The position numbers and the translations under genes are program-made. Shown in pieces: positions 35,241 through 43,167 of a stretch of 43,167 nucleotides of DNA (position 1 is the stretch's first letter; every line of letters begins with the position of its first letter). The notes beneath the pieces were generated by a model. The model did not search any database. It worked only from the letters and a program-made list of their open reading frames with translations, and had not been told where the DNA came from. The stretch is from Cytophagaceae bacterium (GTDB taxonomy: Bacteria > Bacteroidota > Bacteroidia > Cytophagales > Spirosomataceae), in contig JAIYBU010000152.1 in NCBI GenBank assembly GCA_027488335.1, positions 1 through 43,167 on the forward strand, written 5' to 3'.

Positions 35241-36200
35241 TTAATGATTGAGGATTTCGAGCAACTGGTTAGTCATCTCCTCAACTGGCTGTACTCCGTC
35301 TAACCAATTGATTTTAATGCCTTTACGTTCCATACTTCTAAAAAATGTCATTTGCCGTTTAGCAAATTGATGAATCGCTATTTCGAGGCGTTTTGCCATT
35401 TCATCGTAAGATAAAGAACCAACTAAATATTCAGTAATAAACTTATATTCAAGACCGTAGAAAATTAATTTTTCGGCCGAAATGCCACTTTCGAGCAAAG
35501 CTCTCACCTCTTCAATCATGCCGTTTTGTAGGCGGTCGTGTAGGCGTTTCGTAATTCTTTCTCGGCGGGTTTCTACTGGAATTTCTATGCCGAAAATAAC
35601 GCTATTCCGATTTGAGAAGGATGCCGTACTTTCCTCTTTCAAATCTCTATTTTCTGACTTCCATTTGCCAATTTCTATGGCTCGAATCAATCTTTTTCGG
35701 GTAGAAATATCAGCCTTTTCTTGAAAGTATTTTTCTTGAAAAATCGCTTCTAACTCCTCATCAGTCTTCAAAGAAAACTCATCTCTTAATTCTTGGCTGA
35801 TAGGCACTTGCGTATCTTCATAATTTCGTAAAATGGCCTCAATATACATTCCTGTTCCACCACACAAAATCGGTGTTTTATTTTGAGAAATAATAGCTTG
35901 ATAAGCTTTCCGAAAATCTCTCTGAAAAAACGCTACATTATAACTATCGCCCGCCTTAATGTTATCAATCAAATGCACCCCTTCAATACCCGCTGGCCAA
36001 TCTTGATTTTGCTTAAAAAACGGCAAATATTCTTTGTAATCTTTGCCCGTTCCGATATTCATTCCTCGGTAAACTTGTCGGCTATCGGCACTAATAATTT
36101 CGCCATTAAGTTTTGATGCAACATTTACCGCTAACTTCGTTTTTCCCGAAGCCGTTGGGCCTAAAATCACGATTAAGGGTTGATTAGTCTCTTTCTGCAT
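35241..36200 (-). CDS. miaA: tRNA dimethylallyltransferase MiaA, copy 2
   Basis: 319 residues with P-loop LGPTASGKT (13-21), ISADSRQVYRGMNIGTGKD, CGGTGMYIEAIL, and IHQFAKRQMTFFRSM near the C-terminus. It is clearly MiaA-like but distant from copy 1, with an insertion after the GTGKD motif (YKEYLPFFKQNQDWPAGIEGVHL). Paired miaA1/miaA2 genes are known in Bacteroidota; whether both modify the same tRNAs is not known to me. Its start overlaps the stop of the HLQG-type gene upstream by 17 bases, so the two are probably cotranslated. The downstream DJ-1 gene is 43 bases away on the same strand. Confidence 0.92.
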   Translation of the reverse strand: MQKETNQPLIVILGPTASGKTKLAVNVASKLNGEIISADSRQVYRGMNIGTGKDYKEYLPFFKQNQDWPAGIEGVHLIDNIKAGDSYNVAFFQRDFRKAYQAIISQNKTPILCGGTGMYIEAILRNYEDTQVPISQELRDEFSLKTDEELEAIFQEKYFQEKADISTRKRLIRAIEIGKWKSENRDLKEESTASFSNRNSVIFGIEIPVETRRERITKRLHDRLQNGMIEEVRALLESGISAEKLIFYGLEYKFITEYLVGSLSYDEMAKRLEIAIHQFAKRQMTFFRSMERKGIKINWLDGVQPVEEMTNQLLEILNH

Positions 36201-37056
36201 CGTCTTTCAATTTCATCAAAAACTTCCAATTTCCTGAGTTATAAATTTTGGTTTTTGAGTTTTCATCGGCCAATTTTCTTACAAAAGTCTCATTGTCAAG
36301 TTCAAACGTAAGCTGAGGTGTCAGCTCGATTCGCTCAAAGCCTATTTTTTCATAATTTGTGCCGTCCGACCAATCAGCATCAGCGTAAGTCATAATATCG
36401 TCGGGGGCGTGTTCATCTATAAACATTTTCAAAAGCTTATTTAGTCCACCCACGACAGTAAAACCTTTATAATTAGCAAACCGAATCAGTTCGTACGACC
36501 GAAATTCTTGCCCATCTCTGATAAACTTTTTGGCATTACTAAACGAAGCAACTGCCACCAAAAACGCTTCTCTATGAGCATTTTCGTGCAAAACTTTTTC
36601 ATTTTGAATCACTCTAAAATAGCGATTCGGCAAAAATAATCCATACTTCAATTTGGCATTAACTTTGCCCTGTAAATGATTGTTTATCAGAAACTTATCG
36701 AGCGTTGGCTTATCGATTCGTTGTACTTGGGTTAATCGAGCTGGAATGGTTTCGCTCTTTCCAAATATCGACATTAGCCTCGACTCAACGATGCTTCGTT
36801 TGGTTTGCCAAACATCTTCCCAGAGATGAATAACTCTGATATCTTTTTGGGCGAGTAATTGGCTGATTTTTTGAAAAAAAGTAGCCTCATCAACTTTATT
36901 TTCCAACGAAACACAATGCAAGACTACGTTTTTTTCGGGGAAAAATAAATATTTGAAAGGTGTATTTGGAAATCCAGCAGGGTTTTCGTCAATCGCCAAA
37001 TCGGTATTTTGAGCTATGAAATGCTTTATATCAATTATGAAATTCTGCAAAGACAA
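36184..37056 (-). CDS. Protein related to phage homing-endonuclease accessory domains (HLQG-type)
   Basis: 290 residues. From memory, its layout matches a domain common in phage and phage-like homing endonucleases: 'IHLWEDVWQTKRSIVESRL' (76-94), 'ARLTQVQRI' (106-114), 'FLINNHLQGK' (122-131), 'YELIRFANYKGFTVVGGLNK' (188-207), then 'MTYADADWSDGTNYEKIGF' (222-240). In those endonucleases a VSR-like nuclease core 'IEYNGxxWH' sits just before the first segment. The same position here reads VVLHCVSLENKVD (44-56), and the nuclease residues look lost. The protein may therefore be a domesticated, nuclease-dead relative with DNA- or RNA-binding ability. It overlaps miaA2 by 17 bases. No intron or intein is seen. 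Confidence 0.65.
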   Translation of the reverse strand: MSLQNFIIDIKHFIAQNTDLAIDENPAGFPNTPFKYLFFPEKNVVLHCVSLENKVDEATFFQKISQLLAQKDIRVIHLWEDVWQTKRSIVESRLMSIFGKSETIPARLTQVQRIDKPTLDKFLINNHLQGKVNAKLKYGLFLPNRYFRVIQNEKVLHENAHREAFLVAVASFSNAKKFIRDGQEFRSYELIRFANYKGFTVVGGLNKLLKMFIDEHAPDDIMTYADADWSDGTNYEKIGFERIELTPQLTFELDNETFVRKLADENSKTKIYNSGNWKFLMKLKDDAERD

Positions 37057-37212
37057 ATTGTTTTTAATAGTAATTATTCAATAATTTTGTAGTAAAATAC
37101 GTTATGTAAAGCATACGAAAACAGTTGGCAACCAAAACTTGTAATTTATTGAGATTCAAACCTTTATATTCGTTTTCTTGTTTAAACTAATGGCTTAAAT
37201 CTATTATAATTT

Positions 37213-37884
37213 ATGAAACTGCTTCGTTTTATTACACTCAATTCTTGGATTATTTTACTGCCGTTGGCAAGCAATGCCCAAGTATCTCGTGCGTACATGC
37301 TCGATGAAGCTGATAGTTATTTCAAAGCAGGACGCTACTGGGATGCCTTCTTTAAATACCGTGAATGTGCAAATTTACCAGAATTTGAGGCATCAAGCCA
37401 AATTAGCGAGCAAATAAAGAATAGTTCGCACGCACTCTATCTTACCAAAAAATTTAAGGATTACTTTGCTTTGCAAAGATACGCACCTGCCAAAGAAAAC
37501 CTATTAGAATTGGTAAGCATGAACCCCAATGACCCAAATCGTGGACAGATTGCTCATATTACGTTGGCACAGGGAACAGAATTACAACGTTTGGCGATGC
37601 GTCAGCGTACACCAGCCGCTACGGCCGATATGCTCAGAAAAGCGATGTCGTATTATTATCAAGCAGCAAAAGAAGGCTTGATGGAAGAATCTGTTTTGGC
37701 AATTAAACAGTGTGAGGCTTCGATAAAAGAAATAAAAGTGCCGATGGAAGAAAATACATCGCCACTACCAACAATGGTTGAAACAAAACAACCAAGTGTT
37801 TCGCCACAGACAACTCCACCTTCGGTGGCTTCGCCAAGAAAACCCGTGGAAGTTACAATAAATCCTGCTCCCAAAGGGAATTGA
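37213..37884 (+). CDS. Secreted TPR-like protein (copy 1)
   Basis: 223 residues with a signal peptide ending SNAQ. The body (about 25-165) reads as helix pairs of the TPR type: AYMLDEADSYFKAGRYWDAFFKYREC, KDYFALQRYAPAKENLLELVSMNPNDP, RKAMSYYYQAAKEGLM. A Pro/Ser/Thr-rich tail (about 180-223) follows. The function is unknown; such proteins act as periplasmic scaffolds. A related gene begins at 42586, sharing RAY, 'AFFxYR', 'TKxFxD' and 'AIKQCEA' segments. The gene is alone between the HLQG/miaA2 unit and a strong terminator. Confidence 0.68.
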   Translation: MKLLRFITLNSWIILLPLASNAQVSRAYMLDEADSYFKAGRYWDAFFKYRECANLPEFEASSQISEQIKNSSHALYLTKKFKDYFALQRYAPAKENLLELVSMNPNDPNRGQIAHITLAQGTELQRLAMRQRTPAATADMLRKAMSYYYQAAKEGLMEESVLAIKQCEASIKEIKVPMEENTSPLPTMVETKQPSVSPQTTPPSVASPRKPVEVTINPAPKGN

Positions 37885-37895
37885 TTTTGAAACTT

Positions 37896-37934
37896 AAACG
37901 GCTGTCAATCAAAATTGACAGCCGTTTGTTTTTT
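37896..37934. terminator. Bidirectional terminator between the TPR-like and GH2 genes
   Basis: Perfect 14-bp stem AAACGGCTGTCAAT / ATTGACAGCCGTTT with a CAAA loop, followed by GTTTTTTA. It lies between convergent genes and mainly serves the plus strand. Confidence 0.82.
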
Positions 37935-37981
37935 ATTGAATCAGTCACATAACAAGTAACCATTCTCAAGTGCATGAATCA

Positions 37982-40756
37982 CTATTCCATCACTAAAATA
38001 ACCGTAGGATTCATCGGGTAACGACCAAATTTATCTCCGTAAATAGCTAAACCACCTGCGATGCTTTCATCTACTTCAAGTCGGATAATGAATTCACCAG
38101 TTGTACGAGCCAATTCGAGGGCTTTTTGTGGAATATTTACTCCCAAACGATAGCCATACGAACCTGCTTCATACAATTTTTTGTCTTGTGGTTGGTTATG
38201 CCACGACAAAATACCACGGTGGTCGGCTGGGTCGTTAGGTAAATCATATCTTCCTGCAAAAACGCCATTGATTTTTACCGAAACTGCACTTGGGTAGCGT
38301 GAAGTATCGGTCATCGGATACGCATTTTTGTTTTGACTTGGTTCGGCTTTTGCCCCCAACATGTAGTCAGTATCTTTTATCTGAGAATTTTCTTTGTCTT
38401 TGGCAAAAAGTTGCTTCGATGCAACTTCTGCTACAAACGAGGCAGTTCCGAATTTTGTATCAGTAGGAATCTTGATTTTGTATTCGAAATAACCACTTCC
38501 TGCTCCGTTCACTTTTAGTCCGTCAAGAATATTCCATTGTTTTTTACTCCATCGGGCATCGCTAAAGTTTTTTGGCTCTATGCTTACTAATTTAGCTTTT
38601 TTACCACTCAAAAGTGTCATTTCGCTTGGGGTAATACCTTCAACTATAAACGTAGTAAAATTACGGTGAACTACATTTCCTGCGTTGTCTTCCAAAATTA
38701 GGGCAGCAATTACTACCGATTTTTCATCGGGCATGGTCAATTTTATTGGTTCGATTTCTTTCTGAATCCATGCTTGATACGGAATAGTTTTGGTCATATT
38801 CCCCCAAGTTTTTTTCTGTCCCAAAGCATCATATCCATACATTTGTACTTTCAGATTCAAGCTTTTTCCTAAATCTTTATCAGTCATCACAGACAGATAC
38901 AAGGGTACGCTCACTTCCTCTTTTGGCTTCACACTTCGACTGATTTCGTTACCCGCCGAAATATAAATATCCGAATGAAAGTCTTTGATTGACATGCCCT
39001 CAACTATTTCGCCCACACCTGTTTCTTTTTCGCTACGGTCAAATCTGAAATAGCCATTCCATTCGTTAATCACATCGTGATGCTCGGTATAAAGCCAACC
39101 CGCAATTTTTGGATATTTTCTGAAAGTATTTATCATTCGGTGATAATCCCAACTCCAATCTACATCGCCCGTACTTCCTTCGTAGCCCCAAACATTACCA
39201 CATTCTGAATTGATATTCGGTACATCGGTTTGTGTATAACCCTTCTCATAATGAAACTGACTCCCTACAAACGTTTTTTCGTCGATTTCCTTCAAATGTT
39301 TTTCCCAACCCGAACCTGGCAAATATTCGTGCCACGAATTAATATCGGTTTCGGTATGACCCGCTCCGCAACAAATCGAGTTATCTTCTACCAAACGCGT
39401 AGCATCAAGCGATTTAGCTAAGCGATAGACCGACGCTACCCATTTTTGAGTTTCGGGCAGATAAACGCTTTGTTTTTTACCATTGACTTCTTGCTTTGTT
39501 TTTAAACCCCAAGTTTCGTTGAAGGTAATCCAAGAGAAAATGGCAGGGTGATTATAATCACGTTTAATCATTTCATGAAGTGTGTATTCTGATTCTTTTT
39601 GAGCATTTTTGTCGGGTTCTCCCCAGAAATTCGGCAAATCAGACATCACCAAAACACCCAGTTTATCGGCCCAATAAAGTTTACGAGGTACATCAACCTT
39701 AATGTGTGTACGAATACCATTCAGACCAATGTTTCGGGCCAAAAGAATTTCGTTTTTCATAAATTCATCGGTGGGAAAAGTATAAAAACCCGTTGGGTGA
39801 TACGATTGGTCGAGAGCCAATTGCATATAAACAGGCTTATTGTTGAGGGCGATGTATTTGTAATTGGTATTTGGCAGGTTCACGGTCGAAATCTTACGCA
39901 TTCCGAAATAAGATTTTACTTCATCGTCGGCCAATTTTGCATTTATTTCATACAAATATGGGTCTTCGAGCGTCCATAATCTTGGTGATGAAATGGATAC
40001 TATAAACGAATGTTGTGTTTTTCCTTTCGGGAAAGTTTCACGAATCGAAATTTTCTGATTTCCGCCAATCGTCAATTCTAAAGCAAGGTCTGTTATTGCA
40101 GGATTTCCCAAATATGCCGTTACTTTTACTTGATTTTTGTCAATATCGGGGGTAAAATGTACGGCATCTAAGAAATTTTGTCCACGAGCTTCTACATAAA
40201 TGGTTTGCCAAAGTCCACGGGCATTACCATAGCCTTGCTTGCCATAGAGCGTAAAATCACGGCGTTTGTCGTCAACTCTGATAACCAAATTTTGGGCAGT
40301 TCCGTGTTTTAAGTTAGTCAATTCAAACGAAAAAGGCGTATATCCACCTTCATGGCTACCCAATTCTTTCCCATCGAGCCAAACGGTAGTTTTCCAGTCC
40401 GATGCTCCGATTGTTACAAAAACTCGTTTGTCTTTCTATTCGGGTTTTATCGTTATTTTCTTACTATACCACGCAATATCAGCTTCATCTTTCACACCTG
40501 AAAGCGGCGAACCCCACGGAAACGGAACGGAGATTGTTTGAGTGAAAGGCTTTTTTCCTAAAAACCATTTTTCGGTTAGACCTGCATCTTTTTTATCAAA
40601 TTCAAACGCCCAATTTCCATTCAAATTGAGCCATTCGGAGCGTTCAAAATCTGGACGGGGGTGTTCGGGAAGTGGAATGTTTTGTTGCGAAAAAGACTGG
40701 TGAATAATAAATAGGCAAAGGAGCATAAGCACCAGTTTTTTGAAGGGTGTCATCAT
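37982..40756 (-). pseudogene. Glycoside hydrolase family 2 enzyme, broken by an in-frame amber codon
   Basis: The frame starts at ATG 40756 with a signal peptide (FIIHQSFSQ) and the GH2 sugar-binding domain (LNGNWAFEF, then VPFPWGSPLSG and IAWYSKKITIKPE). It meets TAG at 40436-40438, codon 107. The same frame continues with no shift: KDKRVFVTIGASDWKTTVWLDGKELGSHEGGYTPFSFELT. The rest is a full GH2: sandwich domain, TIM barrel with acid/base Glu (codon 414, WITFNETWGL) and nucleophile Glu (codon 518, NINSECGNVWG), then C-terminal sandwiches. The total would be 923 residues. Related enzymes usually have Trp here (P..WKGKRV), so TGG to TAG is likely, by one base. The substrate (beta-galactoside, mannoside or glucuronide) cannot be set. 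No carbohydrate locus surrounds it. Confidence 0.85.
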
Positions 40757-41004
40757 AAGTTTTGTAGTTTTTGATTTGAATAGAGTTGGTTTATTTGACG
40801 TTCAAAACCTTGTTTGAATTTCTGTAACATCAACCAAAAATAGTGTTTTTATACTGATTAATACTATTTTTTTAAATTGGTTTTCGGCAAAATATTACTT
40901 AAAAATCAATATAAAAGCAACATGATGAAAAATACCATGATTGCAATCGTTTGTTCATATTCAGATTCTTAAATAAAGCAGATTGTTACTTTTCGGACAA
41001 AGAT

Positions 41005-41847
41005 ATGTCTCAAATAAATACTAAACCAAACTTCTATACAATTATGGAAAAATACGCAGACCAATTTATGACAATGACCTTGCAATATGCACCCAAAATT
41101 TTGCTGGCCGTCATTACGCTTATTATCGGTTTAAAAGTTATTACTTGGATTTCGGGAATGCTCCAAAAAGTCTTACGCAATCGTCACGTTGACGAAAGTA
41201 TCATTCCTTTTTTGGGTTCAATCGTCAACGTTTTACTAAAAGTTGTTTTATTGATTACCGTTGCAGGAATGTTCGGTATCGAAACCACCTCTTTTGTAGC
41301 CTTGATTGGTGGAGCAGGCTTGGCCGTTGGTTTAGCTCTACAAGGCAGTCTCGGGCATTTTGCGAGTGGCGTTTTAGTTTTGATTTTTAAGCCTTATAAA
41401 GTCGGCGATTTAGTGACAGTTGCAGGTTTTACGGGTGAGGTGGAAGAAATTCAAGTCTTTACGACGATTTTAAAGACCCTCGACAACAAAAGAATCATTA
41501 TTCCGAATGGCTCGATAACCTCTGGACCTATCACAAATATTTCGGGACAAGGCGAAATAAGAGTGGATATGCAATTCAATGTTTCTGGTTCTGAAAGCAT
41601 TGATAAAGTACGAAAAGTAGTAAACGAAGTAGCCAATAGCTGCCCATTAATCCTGAAAGACAAACCGACCGATGTGCTGGTAAATTGCTTAGAAACAGGT
41701 ATCATTAAATTTGATGTACGTCCGTGGTGCAAAAGTGCCAGCTACTGGGATGTATATTATTTCATGCAAGAAAATATCAAACGACAATTCGACGCTCAAG
41801 GTGTACAAGCACCCACCCCTGCGATGAACATAAACTTGGCTAAATAA
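41005..41847 (+). CDS. MscS-family mechanosensitive channel
   Basis: 280 residues (ATG at 41005; another at 41044 also fits). Three membrane helices occur near the N-terminus (about residues 30-50, 68-90 and 96-118). TM3 has the pore motif 'GGAGLAVGLALQGSLGHFASGVLVLIF', followed by KPYKVGDLV and a beta domain (VEEIQVFTTILKTLDNKRIIIPN), then an alpha/beta C-terminal domain with PWCKSASYWDVYYFMQENIK. These match small-conductance MscS channels that open under membrane tension in osmotic downshock. It stands alone, and its leader is AT-rich. The length is normal (E. coli MscS is 286). Confidence 0.93.
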   Translation: MSQINTKPNFYTIMEKYADQFMTMTLQYAPKILLAVITLIIGLKVITWISGMLQKVLRNRHVDESIIPFLGSIVNVLLKVVLLITVAGMFGIETTSFVALIGGAGLAVGLALQGSLGHFASGVLVLIFKPYKVGDLVTVAGFTGEVEEIQVFTTILKTLDNKRIIIPNGSITSGPITNISGQGEIRVDMQFNVSGSESIDKVRKVVNEVANSCPLILKDKPTDVLVNCLETGIIKFDVRPWCKSASYWDVYYFMQENIKRQFDAQGVQAPTPAMNINLAK

Positions 41848-41913
41848 AAATCTACACAAAATTACTCAATCCATATACCTCTAATTGATATGGCCAATAT
41901 AACAATTAAAAAT

Positions 41914-41942
41914 GCCGCTCCTTTTGGGGTGGCTTTTTTTTT
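41914..41942 (+). terminator. Terminator after the mscS-type gene
   Basis: Stem GCCGCTCC / GGGGTGGC (with wobble pairs), loop of TTTT, followed by nine T. It overlaps the predicted promoter of the next gene. Confidence 0.75.
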
Positions 41943-41952
41943 GCTATTTTTG
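41924..41952 (+). promoter_or_regulatory. Bacteroidota-type promoter of the MaoC gene
   Basis: TTG (41924-41926) and TATTTTTG (41945-41952) are 18 bases apart, near the consensus. The start would be near 41957, 25 bases before the ATG. The TTG is in the loop and right arm of the upstream terminator. Confidence 0.5.
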
Positions 41953-41981
41953 GCAATTATTCAAGAAAACACGAACACATT

Positions 41982-42389
41982 ATGCTTTTAGAAATAGGCG
42001 ATACTTACCGCCAAAGCTTCAGTTTTTCACAAGAAGATGTAATAAAATTTGCAGAAGTAACGGGCGATAAAAACCCTCTACACCTCGATGCCGAATTTGC
42101 GGCTACTACCCGCTTCAAGCGTCCGATTATTCATGGGCATTTGAGCAGTAGCGTGTTTACTCGTATTTTGGGAATGGAATTTCCTGGAGAAGGCTCTGTT
42201 TATATGAAACAAGAAACCGAGTATCTTTTCCCGATGTTTGTCGATACTGAATATGAAGTAATTTTTACAGTCATGAGTGTTGACCGAGAAAAACATGTAG
42301 CCGAAATTACGGGCGAAGTATATATCAAAGGAACTTCTCGCCGCACCATTAGAGGTTTGGCTACGCTCATGCACTTGACTAAGATTTGA
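41982..42389 (+). CDS. MaoC-like (R)-specific enoyl-CoA hydratase / dehydratase
   Basis: 135 residues of the hot-dog fold MaoC family. The active site is DKNPLHLDAEFAATTRF (Asp29, His34), then KRPIIHGHL (His51, Gly52), matching the hydratase motif of PhaJ-like proteins. The reaction is hydration of trans-2-enoyl-CoA to (R)-3-hydroxyacyl-CoA. The substrate chain length and pathway (fatty acid, PHA or amino acid) cannot be told. The length is normal for a single-domain form. It is alone, bounded by a promoter and a hairpin terminator. Confidence 0.88.
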   Translation: MLLEIGDTYRQSFSFSQEDVIKFAEVTGDKNPLHLDAEFAATTRFKRPIIHGHLSSSVFTRILGMEFPGEGSVYMKQETEYLFPMFVDTEYEVIFTVMSVDREKHVAEITGEVYIKGTSRRTIRGLATLMHLTKI

Positions 42390-42400
42390 TACAATTATAT

Positions 42401-42441
42401 AAAATCGGGTCGATGGATTTCAGTTCTAAAGACTCGATTTT
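42401..42441 (+). terminator. Hairpin after the MaoC gene
   Basis: Stem AAAATCGGGTC / GACTCGATTTT (11 bp with one G-T pair) and a 19-base loop. The tail is only TTTTA, so the T run is short. A weak terminator is likely. Confidence 0.55.
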
Positions 42442-42585
42442 ATTGAATGTTTCTTAAGAAATATACGAAAGCCATCTATTTGTCCGTTTTAAATCAAATA
42501 CCTTAGAAAACTTTACTCATAAAATTCCTTTCAATACGATGATTGTACCTTGACTTGTCCTTTCCCCATAATTATTCAAAAGACA

Positions 42586-43167
42586 ATGAACAAGTACTTT
42601 AAAATCATGAATCGTATGTTACTTGTGGGCATATTTTTCCCGCTCGTTAGCTTTTCTCAAACACACCGTGCTTACGCCGACGAACTTTTCCAAAAAGGCG
42701 ATTATTACAAGGCATTCTTTTTATACCGTAATCTTTATGGCACAAATCTCAGCGAAAATCAGTTTGCCCAACGTTGTAATCAGGCCATGAGCCTCACTAA
42801 GCAGTTTCTCGACTTACGTGCTGCCAAGCAATATTATGATGCAAAAACCAAGCTACGTGAATTGCTCGAAATAAATCCAGATGATTTTCATGCTCCGATA
42901 CTACCTCAACTATCCATCGAAGAAGCAACTTATTGGCACAAATTAGCTTTGAAACAAAATTCGGCAAAAGAAGTAAATTTAATGCTCGAAAAGGCTATTT
43001 CGCTCTATGAACAGGGAAAAACCGACGGCTGGAATCATAAAGAAATTGATGATGCCATCAAACAGTGTGAAGCCTTTAGAGCCGAAAGTGGTATCAGCGA
43101 AAAAGTAGCGAAAGTAAGTAATACGATGACTCCTAAAGTTGACATATCGGTAGCTCCAGCAACAGTA
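42586..43167 (+). CDS. Secreted TPR-like protein (copy 2, partial at window end)
   Basis: Open from ATG 42586 to the window edge (194 codons, no stop), so the C-terminus is outside. The N-terminus has a signal peptide ending SFSQ. The body shows AYADELFQKGDYYKAFFLYRN, MSLTKQFLDLRAAKQYYDAKTKLRELLEINPDD, MLEKAISLYEQGKTDGWN and IDDAIKQCEAFRAE, matching the order of parts in the gene at 37213. The two are paralogues, separated by the GH2, MscS and MaoC genes. Function is unknown, perhaps a periplasmic scaffold. A second ATG at 42607 would shorten the signal. Confidence 0.72.
   Translation, partial: MNKYFKIMNRMLLVGIFFPLVSFSQTHRAYADELFQKGDYYKAFFLYRNLYGTNLSENQFAQRCNQAMSLTKQFLDLRAAKQYYDAKTKLRELLEINPDDFHAPILPQLSIEEATYWHKLALKQNSAKEVNLMLEKAISLYEQGKTDGWNHKEIDDAIKQCEAFRAESGISEKVAKVSNTMTPKVDISVAPATV

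Noticed and set aside
36184..37056. Active homing endonuclease or mobile intron next to miaA2
   Set aside because: The nuclease core looks degenerate, miaA2 is uninterrupted, and no intron ends or repeats flank the gene.
39599..39979. 126-codon plus-strand open frame inside the GH2 gene
   Set aside because: It is a shadow of a conserved GH2 coding region, with no signal, promoter or recognisable domain.
37982..40756. Programmed frameshift or pyrrolysine at the GH2 stop
   Set aside because: The frame does not change, and there is no sign of the pyrrolysine system or a slippery site; a point mutation is simpler.
1..43167. CRISPR array, insertion sequence or prophage
   Set aside because: No regularly spaced direct repeats, transposase, integrase or phage structural genes were found.

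Overview
The window is AT-rich chromosomal DNA from a member of the Bacteroidota, most likely an aerobic Cytophagales bacterium (inference). The evidence is Bacteroidota-type promoters (TAnnTTTG, with a TTTG or TTG about 20 bases upstream), many secreted proteins whose signal peptides end in -AQ or -GQ, a PorE-like TPR/beta-propeller/OmpA protein, TonB-C proteins carrying MORN-like repeats, paired miaA genes, and a carotenoid hydroxylase. I saw no tRNA, rRNA, CRISPR array, insertion sequence or prophage.

Layout. 1-5.2 kb: a cut-off MOSC-domain gene, a PorE-like envelope protein, lipoprotein MsrA, and two tandem TonB-C/MORN-like paralogues. 5.4-14.5 kb: a small acidic secreted protein, then a same-strand block dabA-dabB-sulP-porin-DUF2490. 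This block reads as an inorganic-carbon/anion uptake module crossing both membranes; all four DabA metal/catalytic residues are visible. 14.6-19.2 kb: crtZ, two unrecognised envelope proteins, recA, and a small membrane-anchored protein. 19.4-24.7 kb: a sulfatase meets, tail to tail, a minus-strand set of PepSY-like repeat lipoprotein, ECF sigma factor and a putative anti-sigma/outer-membrane protein. The N-terminus of the last protein holds six copies of a 25-residue motif.

24.9-30.8 kb: a minus-strand six-gene cluster (SDR dehydrogenase, ROK kinase, SIS isomerase-like protein, MetE-core-like zinc enzyme, UlaG-like metallo-hydrolase, Gfo/Idh oxidoreductase). It ends at a good terminator and is preceded by a 29-bp palindrome. 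It looks like an uncharacterised catabolic pathway for a sugar or related compound. 31.2-37.1 kb: a GDPD lipoprotein, a DUF4230 protein, two miaA paralogues on opposite strands, a DJ-1/PfpI protein, and a protein resembling phage homing-endonuclease accessory domains that overlaps miaA2.

37.2-43.2 kb: two related TPR-like secreted proteins bracket a GH2 glycosidase gene broken by one in-frame amber codon, an MscS channel and a MaoC dehydratase. The second TPR-like gene runs off the window. The strongest candidates for undescribed biology are the six-gene cluster, the HLQG-type protein coupled to miaA2, the repeat-expanded anti-sigma protein, and the trans-envelope DAB/SulP/porin arrangement.
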